From: JALORV01 sp963775635
GTDB taxonomy: Bacteria > Pseudomonadota > Gammaproteobacteria > Burkholderiales > Burkholderiaceae_F
Direction: 5' to 3'
NCBI GenBank assembly: GCA_963775635.1
Contig: CAVZJO010000015.1
Coordinates: 153,372-217,371 of the forward strand
Length of the DNA stretch: 64,000 bases
Both the position numbers and the translations under genes were made by a program. How positions within the stretch are numbered: the stretch's first letter is position 1; each line of letters starts with the position of its first letter. The notes under the pieces are model-generated. The model was not told the DNA's origin, did no database searches, and worked only from the letters and a program-made list of their open reading frames with translations. This document shows positions 8,624 to 17,879 of this stretch, piece by piece.

Positions 8624-9577
8624 TCAAACCTTGACTGCGACGTCGGCTCGAATCTTGCGCGGACGGTCGGCCGGTATCGAGCGCGCGAGGAAATCGACGA
8701 TCGGCGCGACGTGATGCTCGCGCATTAGCGACGGTACGTGTCCACTGCCGGCGATCTCGATCGCTTCCATCGGCGGTCCGGACGCTTGCATGCGCGCAAC
8801 GATGGTGGGCAGCAGGAAGTCGGAGTCGGCGCCGCGTAGGACAAGAACAGGGCACGTGATGCCGCGCCAGAATTTCCACAGATCGACGCTGACGAATTGC
8901 CATTGGCGATACGTGCGGGCGATTGCGGGATCGTGGCGTGAGACCCACCGCGATGTTTTCTCATCGCGATAGAAAGAATGCTCGGTCAGATGGCGCCATT
9001 CGTGATCGTCGAGATCGCCGAACGGAGCCAGGATCTCGCGCAGGCGCTGTTCGGCATCCTCGAGCGAGGCAAAGCTCATCGGCGCGGCGGCCAAGTAACG
9101 GCCGATCCGTTGAAGGGCAGAAGAAGGGACGTAGGCGCCGACATCATTGAGAACGAGACGACGGATCGGATGAAACCTCTGCGCGGCCAACATCATGCCC
9201 ACCATGCCGCCGAGCGATGTGCCGACCCAATCGACTTCGGTCGCGTGGGCCCACGCCAGCACCGTGTTCATGTCGTTGGCGTAGGTCAGCAAGTTGTAGT
9301 GAAGCGGATCGTCGAGCCAGTCGCTACGGCCGCGGCCCGGCAGGTCCGGGCACAGCACGCGCCGCCCGTCGGCTGCCAGGCGCTGTGCGAGTGTGTCGAA
9401 ATCACGCCCCTGCCGCGTAAGCCCGTGTACGCAAATGACGGGCGGACCGGGGTTGCTTGCGCCCCACTCCCAAATGGCGATCTTGTGGAATCCGAGCATC
9501 GACAGTCCGCGTACCGAGTGCAGTATGGGCTGCGCGGTCGCCGCGCGCCGACCGCCCCCGCGCTTCGGCTCAGCCAC
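8624..9577 (-). CDS. Alpha/beta hydrolase
   Basis: A 317-residue alpha/beta-hydrolase. The oxyanion region is VICVHGLTRQG, the nucleophile elbow is GTSLGGMVG with the catalytic Ser, and the His is in GSGHVPSL near the C terminus. The GTG start at 9577 overlaps the CoA-transferase stop by 8 bp; an internal ATG (MLGFHKIAIWEWG) about 26 residues in is an alternative. It is the last gene of the PHA-synthase run. In that place it could release CoA or ester products, but the substrate is unknown. Confidence 0.82.
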   Translation of the reverse strand: MAEPKRGGGRRAATAQPILHSVRGLSMLGFHKIAIWEWGASNPGPPVICVHGLTRQGRDFDTLAQRLAADGRRVLCPDLPGRGRSDWLDDPLHYNLLTYANDMNTVLAWAHATEVDWVGTSLGGMVGMMLAAQRFHPIRRLVLNDVGAYVPSSALQRIGRYLAAAPMSFASLEDAEQRLREILAPFGDLDDHEWRHLTEHSFYRDEKTSRWVSRHDPAIARTYRQWQFVSVDLWKFWRGITCPVLVLRGADSDFLLPTIVARMQASGPPMEAIEIAGSGHVPSLMREHHVAPIVDFLARSIPADRPRKIRADVAVKV

Positions 9578-11516
9578 TGCTTCTTTCCTTGTGGGTCTGG
9601 ATGAATGCCTGGGCCTCGTCGCGCGTTTCGAAGATGTGCGGCGCGACGCGTCGCCGCGTCAACGCTTCGCCGAGCTTGAGCCGCAAGAACGCACTCGTCG
9701 TGTAGCGGGTCGCGGTCGTGTAGTAGTGCATCTCCATGTAGCGAATCATCGCGGCGTAGGTGTCGGCAACTGCGGGATCGATCTGGAATCCGTCGTAGTT
9801 GACCACCAGCGCCACCTTGTGGCCGATCGCCTGCACTCTATCCTCGATCGTGCGCCGGACACGATCGACATCGTCGCGGGTCCGTATATGAAGGCCCTCG
9901 AAATTGGCGAACAGCGTGTTGCGATCGGCGTCGTACGTAATGCGTTGGCCCATGCCTAGTCCGAGCAGCGTTTCATCGAGCTGCATCAGCTCGGCGCGGA
10001 AGATGCGCGAGTCCATCGGGATCGGCCGATCGACGATCGGCGCGAAATCCATGTTGGCCAGAATGTCGCGCTCGATATCGATTCCCGGCGCCACCTCGAT
10101 GAGTTCCATTCCGCGTCGGGTGCGCCGAAAGACGCAGCGTTCGGTCACGTACAGCACCGGTTGCCCTTGCTCGGCGGCGTACGCACCGTTGAAAGTGATC
10201 TGCTCGACTTTGCGGACAAACTTCCGGTTGCGTCCTTCGCGCACGATGCGAAGTGCGCCGTCGTCGATGGCAATCTCGAGGCCGCCCGCGGTGAAGGTTC
10301 CGGCAAAGACGAGACGTCGTGCGTTCTGGCTGATATTGATGAAGCCGCCGGCGCCCGCCAGCCGAGGGCCGAAGCGGCTGACGTTGACGTGCCCCTCGGC
10401 GTCGACTTCGGCCATGCCAAGGCACGCCATGTCCAGGCCGCCGCCGTCGTAGTAGTCGAACTGCTGGCTCTGCTGGATCACCGCATCGGTATTCACGGCA
10501 GCACCGAAATCCAGGCCGCTCTGCGGAACTCCGCCGATCACGCCCGGCTCGGCCGTTAGCGTCACATAGTCGAGCACCCGTTCCTCGTTGGCGATCGCGG
10601 CGACTCCTTCGGGCATGCCTATTCCGAGATTGACGACGCCGCCCATCGGCAGCTCGAACGCAGCGCGTCGCGCAATGACGCGGCGCTCGTCGTTCGCAAG
10701 CGGCTTGAGCGAGTCAAGCGGAACACGGAACTCGCCGGCGAACGATGGGCTGTACGGTGTGCCGTAGGTCTGGCCGTGATTGCCTGGCTGCGCGACAACG
10801 ACGCAGTCGACGAGGACGCCGGGAACGATGACGTGCCGCGGATGGAGAGCGCCGGGAGCCGCGATGCGCTCGACTTGAGCAATCACGAATCCGTTCGAGT
10901 TCTTGGCCGCCATCGCGAGCGCGAGATTGTCGAGAGTCAACGCTTCGCGCTCCATCGTGATGTTGCCGGCTAAATCCGACGTCGTTCCGCGGATCAAGGC
11001 CACCGTGATGGGAAACGCCTTGTAGAACAGCCATTCGTCGCCATCGATCGGCATCAGGCGTACCAGTTCGTCGCGCGTGCAGGTGTTGATGCGCCCGCCT
11101 TCGAGCCGTGGATCGACGAATGTCCGTAGCCCGACCTTACTGAGCGTGCCGGCACGGTGCGCCGCGATGTCGCGAAACAGGTGACTGATGATTCCGAGCG
11201 GAAGGTTGTAGGCCTCGATTCGATTGGCGACGGCGAGGTTCGAGAGCTTCGGAACCAGGGACCAGTGCCCACCGATCGCGCGCTTGACGAGGCCTTCGTG
11301 CGCCAGGCGATTGAGTCCGCGGTCTTTGCCGTCGCCCGGCGCCGCCGCGAAGACCAGCGTCAAGTTCTTCGGGCTCGCTGATTCCACGAAGCGCCGCTCG
11401 AGTGCCGCGATCAATTCCTCCGGCGTCCCGCTGCCGACGAATCCCGATACCGCCACCGTGTCGCCGTCGCGCACGATCGCCAGCGCTTCATCGGCGGAGA
11501 CGACCTTGTTTTTCAC
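9570..11516 (-). CDS. Fused two-domain acyl-CoA:carboxylate CoA-transferase (family I)
   Basis: A 648-residue protein in which the alpha and beta domains of a family I CoA-transferase are joined. The first half starts VSADEALAIVRDGDTVAVSGFVGSG and the second contains GGVVNLGIGMPEGVA. The Glu that carries CoA is in LTAEPGVIGG, near residue 322. About 130 further residues follow the usual beta-domain end. Such enzymes move CoA between short acyl or hydroxyacyl acids. It lies between phaC and the hydrolase, so supplying hydroxyacyl-CoA for polymer synthesis is a reasonable inference. Confidence 0.85.
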   Translation of the reverse strand: MKNKVVSADEALAIVRDGDTVAVSGFVGSGTPEELIAALERRFVESASPKNLTLVFAAAPGDGKDRGLNRLAHEGLVKRAIGGHWSLVPKLSNLAVANRIEAYNLPLGIISHLFRDIAAHRAGTLSKVGLRTFVDPRLEGGRINTCTRDELVRLMPIDGDEWLFYKAFPITVALIRGTTSDLAGNITMEREALTLDNLALAMAAKNSNGFVIAQVERIAAPGALHPRHVIVPGVLVDCVVVAQPGNHGQTYGTPYSPSFAGEFRVPLDSLKPLANDERRVIARRAAFELPMGGVVNLGIGMPEGVAAIANEERVLDYVTLTAEPGVIGGVPQSGLDFGAAVNTDAVIQQSQQFDYYDGGGLDMACLGMAEVDAEGHVNVSRFGPRLAGAGGFINISQNARRLVFAGTFTAGGLEIAIDDGALRIVREGRNRKFVRKVEQITFNGAYAAEQGQPVLYVTERCVFRRTRRGMELIEVAPGIDIERDILANMDFAPIVDRPIPMDSRIFRAELMQLDETLLGLGMGQRITYDADRNTLFANFEGLHIRTRDDVDRVRRTIEDRVQAIGHKVALVVNYDGFQIDPAVADTYAAMIRYMEMHYYTTATRYTTSAFLRLKLGEALTRRRVAPHIFETRDEAQAFIQTHKERSSG

Positions 11517-11552
11517 TTCACGGGAGGTTCCGCGCAGCGCATGGGAGGCGGG

Positions 11553-12656
11553 TCACGACTGCTTGCGCAGCCAGTCGACAACGCCCTTGCCAACGATCCC
11601 CTGCGACTTGCTGCTGACAAAGACGCCCACGTGGCCGCCGGGCAGCGCCAGCTCGCTGTATCGCTTGGCGCCGACGAATCGCTTCAACGCTTGCGAACTC
11701 GCCGGCGGAATGATGTGGTCGTCGAGCGCATAGATGTTGAGGACAGGCATCGTCAGTTTTTTGAGATCGACGGTGCGGCCGCTCAATTCGAACGTTCCGG
11801 CGACAAGGCGGTTTTCCTGGTACAGATCCTTGAGCCACTGCTTGGCCGCTTCGCCAGGGTGATGCGGCCGGTCCTGAAGCCACTTCTCCATTCGGAGGAA
11901 ATTGAGGAGCTTGGCCTCGTCGTCCATGACGTCGTAGAGCCCGACGTTGTACTTCGTCAGGCTTGCGAGCGGAGTCATCATTGAAAAGACGAAGCTCATG
12001 AGTTCACCGGGGAGATTGCCGTTGGCTTCGATCAGGCGATCGACGTCTTCACCGGTCATGCTGCGGGTCCACAAGTTGATGAACCCGTGGTTCGGGCGAT
12101 TGCTGTCCTGATCGGCATGAAAGTCGACCGGAGTGATCGTCAGGATCAGACTCTTGACTTTCTCGGGATGAAGCGCCGCATAGGCGAGGGTGAAGACACC
12201 ACCTTCGCAGATTCCCAGCAGCGTGATCTGGTCGACTCCGCGCTCGGACCGAATGAACTCGACGCAGTCGTTCAGATAGCCGTCGATGTAGTCGTCGAGC
12301 GTCAGCCAGCGATCGCCGCGGCTGGGATTGCCCCAGTCGACGACATAGACGTCGACTCCCTGTGCCAGCAGGTTGCGGATCAGCGATCGATCCTCCTGCA
12401 GATCGGCCATCGTGAAGCGGCCGACGAGCCCATACGTAACGAGCACCGGCGTCTTGATCGTGGTCTTTGCCGTTGCCTTGTAGTGATGCAGGGTGACCTT
12501 GTCGGTCTGGAACACCAGCGTCTTTGGCGTGCTGCCAACCTCGACGTCGCGATCCTTCACCTTCGACAGCAGCTCAGTGCCACGCGCCAGCTTCCGCTGA
12601 AACTCGGCGAATTCGCGCGCGGCCTGCTCGGGATCGACCTTGATTCGCGGGGTCAT
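11553..12656 (-). CDS. phaC: Class III poly(hydroxyalkanoate) synthase catalytic subunit PhaC
   Basis: A 367-residue PhaC of the short class III type, which polymerises hydroxyacyl-CoA into PHA granules together with PhaE. The lipase-like box GICEGG carries the nucleophilic Cys near residue 149, with the Asp in ALDDHIIPP and the His in PGGHVGVF. VDWGNPSRGDRW is also typical. It overlaps phaE by 4 bp (ATGA). Class III synthases are more usual in purple sulfur bacteria and cyanobacteria than in Burkholderiales, which mostly carry class I enzymes. Confidence 0.93.
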   Translation of the reverse strand: MTPRIKVDPEQAAREFAEFQRKLARGTELLSKVKDRDVEVGSTPKTLVFQTDKVTLHHYKATAKTTIKTPVLVTYGLVGRFTMADLQEDRSLIRNLLAQGVDVYVVDWGNPSRGDRWLTLDDYIDGYLNDCVEFIRSERGVDQITLLGICEGGVFTLAYAALHPEKVKSLILTITPVDFHADQDSNRPNHGFINLWTRSMTGEDVDRLIEANGNLPGELMSFVFSMMTPLASLTKYNVGLYDVMDDEAKLLNFLRMEKWLQDRPHHPGEAAKQWLKDLYQENRLVAGTFELSGRTVDLKKLTMPVLNIYALDDHIIPPASSQALKRFVGAKRYSELALPGGHVGVFVSSKSQGIVGKGVVDWLRKQS

Positions 12657-13522
12657 TTCTTTCCCTTGGTGCGGCGCGCTGTCGACTTCGATGCGGCCTT
12701 GCGCGCCGGCGTTCGGGCCACATTCCGAATCGAACGAGCATCCGACCGTGACCTGAGTGCACGCAATTCGCGCCGCAGCTCGACGACAGTCTTCTGCAAC
12801 TCGTCAACCTCGCTGCGGGTCGGAATATGGTGCACCTCGCAGAAAGACTCGGCGATCGCACGCTCGGCCAGGCGATAGTCGGCGGACGACCGCGTGACGT
12901 TGCGCTGGGCCTCGAGGAACTTGTCGGTCCGGTGCATCTCGACCAGCGTGTTATTGGCCGTCGTGATCCACAGATCCAGCAACTCTCTTCCGCTAGTAAT
13001 CGCCGGTCCCTTCGGGTCGTACAGCGACTTAAAGAAACGCTCGCCGGCCTTTCGCCACGCGTCCTGAACGATCGCCTGGTACGCGGCGATGTCGCGCAGC
13101 CTTTGCTGCGACAGCTTCTGGGCGTGAAGCAACTTGCGGTCAAGGTCCCAGAGCGTCGCGTAGGTCGGTCCTTCGGTCAGGTGTTCGAGCGCCAGATCGA
13201 AACCGCCAGTGCCCGCACGACCCCACTCGGACGGATCGAAGAGCTTTTTCAGCGCGGCAGCATCGGCTGCGCCGCTCGCATCTCTTGGCCACTGCGACGC
13301 GGCGGCCCACTGCGCCATCGACCGGTTGAAGACTTCGGTCAACTGGCTAAGCGGTCCCTGCACTTCGCCTTCAGCACCGGGAGCGGAGGCCAGCGGACTC
13401 CCACTCTTCCAGTTCTCGGCCCATTTCTGGAACACGACCTGGCCCTGTTCGTTCCACGACTGCATCCATTTCGATGCCTGATCGAGCCACTCGGTGCCGG
13501 CAGACTTGGTCGGTTGCGCCAT
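12653..13522 (-). CDS. phaE: Class III PHA synthase subunit PhaE
   Basis: A 289-residue PhaE, the non-catalytic partner that class III PhaC needs for activity. It is rich in Trp and Gln near the N terminus (WLDQASKWMQSWNEQGQ) and has a C-terminal coiled stretch (VDELQKTVVELRRELRALR). It ends in a long Lys/Arg/Ala tail. The gene follows the alcohol dehydrogenase by 5 bp and overlaps phaC by 4 bp, so expression is tightly coupled. The basic tail could contact DNA or the granule surface, but that is inference. Confidence 0.88.
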   Translation of the reverse strand: MAQPTKSAGTEWLDQASKWMQSWNEQGQVVFQKWAENWKSGSPLASAPGAEGEVQGPLSQLTEVFNRSMAQWAAASQWPRDASGAADAAALKKLFDPSEWGRAGTGGFDLALEHLTEGPTYATLWDLDRKLLHAQKLSQQRLRDIAAYQAIVQDAWRKAGERFFKSLYDPKGPAITSGRELLDLWITTANNTLVEMHRTDKFLEAQRNVTRSSADYRLAERAIAESFCEVHHIPTRSEVDELQKTVVELRRELRALRSRSDARSIRNVARTPARKAASKSTARRTKGKK

Positions 13523-13527
13523 GATGT

Positions 13528-14655
13528 TCAGTCAAACAGTATGACCTGCCGCACGGCTTTGCCCTCGTGCAGAAGATCAAATCCGCGATTGATGTCGTCG
13601 AGCTTCAACGTACCCGTCATCAGCCGGTCGACCGGCAGCCGTCCGCCGCGGAAGAGATCGACGAAGCGCGGGATGTCTCGCAGCGGTACGCAGGTTCCGA
13701 TGTAGCTCCCCTTGATCGTGCGTTCTTCGGCGACAAGATTGACGGGCGGCAGTGGCCACGTCGCGGTCGGCGGCGGCAATCCGGCGGTAACCGTCGCACC
13801 ACCGCGCCGCGTGATCTTGTAGGCGAGATCGAATGCGCGTGTCGACCCTGCCATCTCAATGGCCGTGTCGACGCCGCCGCGCGAAACTTCCCGAACTTTC
13901 TCCGCGCAATCGGCGGCACCGGCATTGAACGTATGCGTCGCGCCGAGCGATTTCGCCAAGGCAAGCTTTTCGTCCGATAGATCGATGGCGATGACCTGTC
14001 GCGCACCCGCGGCAGCGGCTCCGAGGACCGACGCCAGACCGACTCCACCCAGTCCGATCACCGCAACGGTGCTGCCGGCTCGCACCTGCGCCGTGTTGAC
14101 AACGGCGCCGACGCCGGTCAGGACCGCGCATCCGAAAAGCGCCGCGTGCTCGAACGGCAAATCCGGATCGACCTTGATCGCCGAGTAGCGCGAGATCGTC
14201 GCATGCGTCGCGAATGCCGAGCAGCCCAGGTGATGATTGATCGGCTGGCCGTTGCGCTTGAGTCGGCGGCTGCCAGCGAGCAGCGTGCCAACCCCGTTGG
14301 CGGCCGCCCCTGGTTCGCACAGCGCCGGGCGCCCTTCAGCACAGGGCAGGCAATGTCCGCAACTCGGGACGAACACCAGCACCACGTGATCGCCGACCTT
14401 GAGGTCAGTCACTCCCGAACCCAGTTCTTCAACCACGCCGGCCGCTTCGTGCCCGAGCGCCATCGGCATCGGCCGGGGCCGATCACCGTTGATGACCGAC
14501 AGATCCGAATGGCACAGCCCGGCAGCCTTGATGCGCACGAGAATTTCACCAGGTCCCGGCGGATCGAGATCGAGCTCCTCGATCTTCAGCGGACGCGACT
14601 CGGCGTACGGGTGGCTCGCACCCATCGACTCAAGAACGGCAGCTTTGATTTTCAC
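13528..14655 (-). CDS. Zinc-dependent alcohol dehydrogenase
   Basis: A 375-residue medium-chain dehydrogenase. Catalytic-zinc ligands are in GLCHSD and GHEAAG; the structural zinc site is CGHCLPCAEGRPALC; the cofactor fold is VIGLGGVGLASVLGA followed by an acidic IDLSD end, which suggests NAD. It oxidises or reduces an alcohol/aldehyde or ketone. It sits 17 bp after the acetolactate-synthase-like gene and 5 bp before phaE. In this context it may make a hydroxyacid precursor for the polymer; the substrate is not determinable. Confidence 0.87.
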   Translation of the reverse strand: MKIKAAVLESMGASHPYAESRPLKIEELDLDPPGPGEILVRIKAAGLCHSDLSVINGDRPRPMPMALGHEAAGVVEELGSGVTDLKVGDHVVLVFVPSCGHCLPCAEGRPALCEPGAAANGVGTLLAGSRRLKRNGQPINHHLGCSAFATHATISRYSAIKVDPDLPFEHAALFGCAVLTGVGAVVNTAQVRAGSTVAVIGLGGVGLASVLGAAAAGARQVIAIDLSDEKLALAKSLGATHTFNAGAADCAEKVREVSRGGVDTAIEMAGSTRAFDLAYKITRRGGATVTAGLPPPTATWPLPPVNLVAEERTIKGSYIGTCVPLRDIPRFVDLFRGGRLPVDRLMTGTLKLDDINRGFDLLHEGKAVRQVILFD

Positions 14656-14672
14656 GTTGGCTCTCCGGTTCG

Positions 14673-16304
14673 CTAAAGCGGCGACTTGAGGTCCTTGAGC
14701 CGCGCAGTCAGCTTCATGTTTTCGCTGTAGTCGACCGGGCAGTCGATGATCGCGACGACATCATCGGCGAGCGCCTTCTTCAGCGTCGGCAGCAGGTCCG
14801 CGGTCTTCTCGATGCGGTAGCCCTTCGCGCCGAAGCTCTCAGCGTATTTCACGAAGTCGGGGTTCTTGAACTCGATGTGACTCGAGCGTCCGAAGTGTCG
14901 CAGCTGATGCCACGTGATCAGACCGTACTCGGAGTCGTTCCAGATCAGGATCACGAACGGCGTCTTCACGCGCAGCGCCGTCTCGATCTCCTGTGAATTC
15001 ATCATGAAGCCAGCGTCGCCAGTGACGGTGACGACCTTGCGGTCTGGATACGCCAGCTTGGCGGCCAGCGCGCCTGGAACGCCGATTCCCATCGACGCGA
15101 ACCCGTTCGAAATGATGCACGTGTTGGGCTGTTCGGCCTTGTACATGCGCGAGGTCCACATCTTGTGCGCGCCGACATCCGAGATCACGATGTCCGAAGG
15201 TCCAAGTGCCTGGCGCAGATCCCACAGGATTTTCTGCGGCTTGACCGGGAATCCCTGGTCGTCCGCGTACTGCGCGCGATCGTCGATGACCGCCTTGCGG
15301 ACGGCCTTGAACGGATTGTCAGAGCGCGGCTTGGTGCGCAGTGCAATGCCGCGCAGGCTCTCGCCGATGTCCCCGAGAACGCCGGTCGCGACCTTGTAGC
15401 AGGCGTCGACTTCGGCGGGCATCGCATCGATGTGGATGATCGTCTTGTCTGCCTTCGGATTCCACATGTCGGGGTGGTATTCCACCATGTCGTAGCCGAC
15501 GCAGATCACGCAGTCGGCGCGCTCGAACGCGAACCACGGAATGTCGCGCGCCTTGAGCCCGATCGTGCCGAGGAAAAGTTCGTCGGAAAACGGAATCAGG
15601 CCCTTCGCCATGAAGGTGTTGGCAACCGGCAGCCGCAGCAGATCGACAAAACTGCGCAGTGACTCGGCCGCTCCTTGTCGCACAACGCCATTGCCGGCCA
15701 GCACGACTGGGTACTTGGCCTTGTTGATAAGACTTGCGGCCTCTTCGATCTTCTTGTCTGGGGGGGTCGGGTTGTACGCGGACTGCACATCGATCGGCTT
15801 GCCCTCGACCTTCATCTCGGCGATGTTCTCCGGGAAGTCGATGAAGCAGCAGCCGGGCTTCTCGGTCTGTGCGACTTTGAACGCCTTGCGCACGATCTCG
15901 GGAACGATGTCTGGCGTCAGCACCTGCGTGCTGTATTTCGTGATCGGCTTGAACATGCTGACCAGATCGAGGATCTGGTGGCTTTCCTTGTGCAGGCGCG
16001 AGGTCGCTCCCTGGCCTGCGATCGCGACCACCGGCGCGCGATCCATGTTGGCGTCTGCCACACCCGTTATCAGGTTGGTGGCACCGGGCCCGAGCGTGGC
16101 GAGACAAACGCCCGCCTTGCCGGTCAGGCGACCGTACACATCGGCCATGAAGGCCGCTCCCTGCTCGTGCCGCGTCGTTACGAATTTGATCGGACTCTCG
16201 AGCAGCGCGTCCATGACGTCGATGTTCTCTTCACCCGGAACACCAAAAATGAACTCGACCTTTTCGTTCTCGAGGCACTTGACTAGAAGTTCGGCGGCGG
16301 TCAT
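14673..16304 (-). CDS. Acetolactate synthase large-subunit-like TPP enzyme
   Basis: A 543-residue thiamine-pyrophosphate enzyme of the acetohydroxyacid synthase family. The TPP-activating Glu is in TRHEQGAAFMADVYG near residue 51. The C-terminal TPP/Mg site is VTGDAGFMMNSQEIETA near residue 431. It resembles catabolic, subunit-free synthases, and no small regulatory subunit gene is adjacent. The ATG at 16304 is preferred because the TPP-family match starts at MTAAELLVKCLE. Known members make acetolactate from pyruvate; its link with PHA genes here is unusual. Confidence 0.85.
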   Translation of the reverse strand: MTAAELLVKCLENEKVEFIFGVPGEENIDVMDALLESPIKFVTTRHEQGAAFMADVYGRLTGKAGVCLATLGPGATNLITGVADANMDRAPVVAIAGQGATSRLHKESHQILDLVSMFKPITKYSTQVLTPDIVPEIVRKAFKVAQTEKPGCCFIDFPENIAEMKVEGKPIDVQSAYNPTPPDKKIEEAASLINKAKYPVVLAGNGVVRQGAAESLRSFVDLLRLPVANTFMAKGLIPFSDELFLGTIGLKARDIPWFAFERADCVICVGYDMVEYHPDMWNPKADKTIIHIDAMPAEVDACYKVATGVLGDIGESLRGIALRTKPRSDNPFKAVRKAVIDDRAQYADDQGFPVKPQKILWDLRQALGPSDIVISDVGAHKMWTSRMYKAEQPNTCIISNGFASMGIGVPGALAAKLAYPDRKVVTVTGDAGFMMNSQEIETALRVKTPFVILIWNDSEYGLITWHQLRHFGRSSHIEFKNPDFVKYAESFGAKGYRIEKTADLLPTLKKALADDVVAIIDCPVDYSENMKLTARLKDLKSPL

Positions 16305-16427
16305 CAGATCCTCATTGAACGGTGTGCACAAGGTGATCGCCGGCTAGTCGGTCGACCCGCGTGCGCATGCTGTGTGCGAACGGAGAGCTAGGTTACGTCA
16401 GCGCGGCGGCCAAGGGAAACACGCCAT

Positions 16428-17465
16428 TCAAGCGAGCCGGCTCACGATTGCGCGTGTGATGTCGCGCGTCGTTGCCGTGCCGCCGAGATCACCGGTGCGA
16501 ACACCGTCGTCGCGCAGCACGGCATCGATCGCGGCACGCAGCTTGCGCGCCATGTCGTTCTTGCCTACGTAGTCGATCATCATTGCGGCCGCCAGCAACA
16601 AGGCCAGTGGATTGGCGATCCCCTTACCCGCGATGTCGGGTGCCGAACCATGGACCGCCTCGAAGATCGCAGCGTGCTCGCCGATGTTGGCGCCCGGAGC
16701 CATGCCGAGTCCGCCTACCAGTCCGGCGATTTCGTCCGACAGGATGTCGCCGAACAGGTTGGTCGTCACGATCATGTCGAACTGCCAGGGCTTCAAAACC
16801 AACTGCATGGCACAAGCGTCGACGATGCGATCGTCGACCGCGATCTTGCCCTCGTACTTCTTCGCGACTTCTAGCGCCGTTTCGAGAAAGATCCCGGTCA
16901 ATGCCTTGAGCACGTTGGCCTTATGAACGATCGTGACCTTCTTGCGCCCGTTTCGTACGGCGTAGTCGAACGCAAATTCCGCGATTCGCCGTGAGCCCGC
17001 GCGCGTGTTGACGCCCGACGAGATTGCGACGGCATGCGGGTCGCCGTCGATCGGAATGTAGTGCTCGAATCCGACGTAAAGCCCTTCGAGGTTTTCGCGC
17101 ACAAGCACGATGTCGATGTCGTCATAACGCCCGCCGGGAATCAGCGTGCGTGCTGGACGCAGGTTCGCGTACAGCTTGAACTCTTCGCGCAACCGCACGT
17201 TGACGGAGCGAAAGCCGCCGCCGATGGGAGTCGTCAACGGGCCTTTGAGCGCGAGCTTGGTTCCGCGGATGCTGTCGAGCAAGGCAGCCGGCAGCGGATC
17301 ACCCGACTTCGTCGCGGCCGCCATACCGCCTTCCTGTGTGTCCCACTTGAAAGGCTTGCCGAGCGCATCGAGGATCTCCACGACTGCGGCGGAGATTTCC
17401 GGCCCAATCCCATCTCCAGGAATCAGGGTGGCTGGCACCGACTGCTGCGCGCTTGATGTGGGCAT
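16428..17465 (-). CDS. NAD-type isocitrate/isopropylmalate dehydrogenase family protein
   Basis: A 345-residue decarboxylating dehydrogenase. It starts at the family N terminus (ATLIPGDGIGPEIS), has RENLEGLYVGFEH in the middle and the family signature NLFGDILSDEIAGLVGG near residues 240-256. The sequence best fits NAD-dependent isocitrate dehydrogenase (oxidative decarboxylation to 2-oxoglutarate), but relatives act on homoisocitrate, tartrate or isopropylmalate. The gene is 123 bp upstream of the TPP enzyme on the same strand and may head the operon. Confidence 0.83.
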   Translation of the reverse strand: MPTSSAQQSVPATLIPGDGIGPEISAAVVEILDALGKPFKWDTQEGGMAAATKSGDPLPAALLDSIRGTKLALKGPLTTPIGGGFRSVNVRLREEFKLYANLRPARTLIPGGRYDDIDIVLVRENLEGLYVGFEHYIPIDGDPHAVAISSGVNTRAGSRRIAEFAFDYAVRNGRKKVTIVHKANVLKALTGIFLETALEVAKKYEGKIAVDDRIVDACAMQLVLKPWQFDMIVTTNLFGDILSDEIAGLVGGLGMAPGANIGEHAAIFEAVHGSAPDIAGKGIANPLALLLAAAMMIDYVGKNDMARKLRAAIDAVLRDDGVRTGDLGGTATTRDITRAIVSRLA

Positions 17466-17602
17466 CGAAGGTCTCGATTCAATCAGCTTGACCGGCTCTG
17501 CATCGTGGCAGCCGGGCGAACGTCGGATTGTCCCCGCCACCAGCGGAATGATCGCCGTGTGCGACTCAGCTTACAAGTCGCTCAAGGAGCATTTGGCGGC
17601 GA

Positions 17603-17788
17603 TCACAGGCTGTCCTTGACCCGCTCCGCCAGCGCGCGGGCCGCTGTGTCGAGCGCTCCGCCGGGCGGATAGGGAACAACCAGGCGGATCGGCCGGGACG
17701 GGTAGGGCGCGGTCTGTGCCTGTGGCGTGGCGCAGACGGCGAGCACAAGGCCGGCAGCCAGCGCGCCGAGCGCGCGGCGTCGATCACC
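17603..17788 (-). pseudogene. Remnant of a Bug/TctC-type solute-binding receptor gene
   Basis: About 60 codons encode a signal-peptide-like stretch (ALGALAAGLVLAVCA) followed by YPSRPIRLVVPYPPGGALD and TAARALAERVKDSL, then a stop. The YPxRPIRLxVPxPPGG pattern is the hallmark start of Bug/TctC periplasmic receptors, which are normally about 320 residues. There is no in-frame start codon; a GTG lies one frame off. It is therefore a 5' remnant of a receptor gene. Confidence 0.7.
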
Positions 17789-17879
17789 GGAAACTCCTTG
17801 GCCTGATAATTATTCTGAACGCGGATTAGAACGGAAAACAGCCGCTACGTGTCGAAGCCGACCGGCGGCCTCCCAGCCA

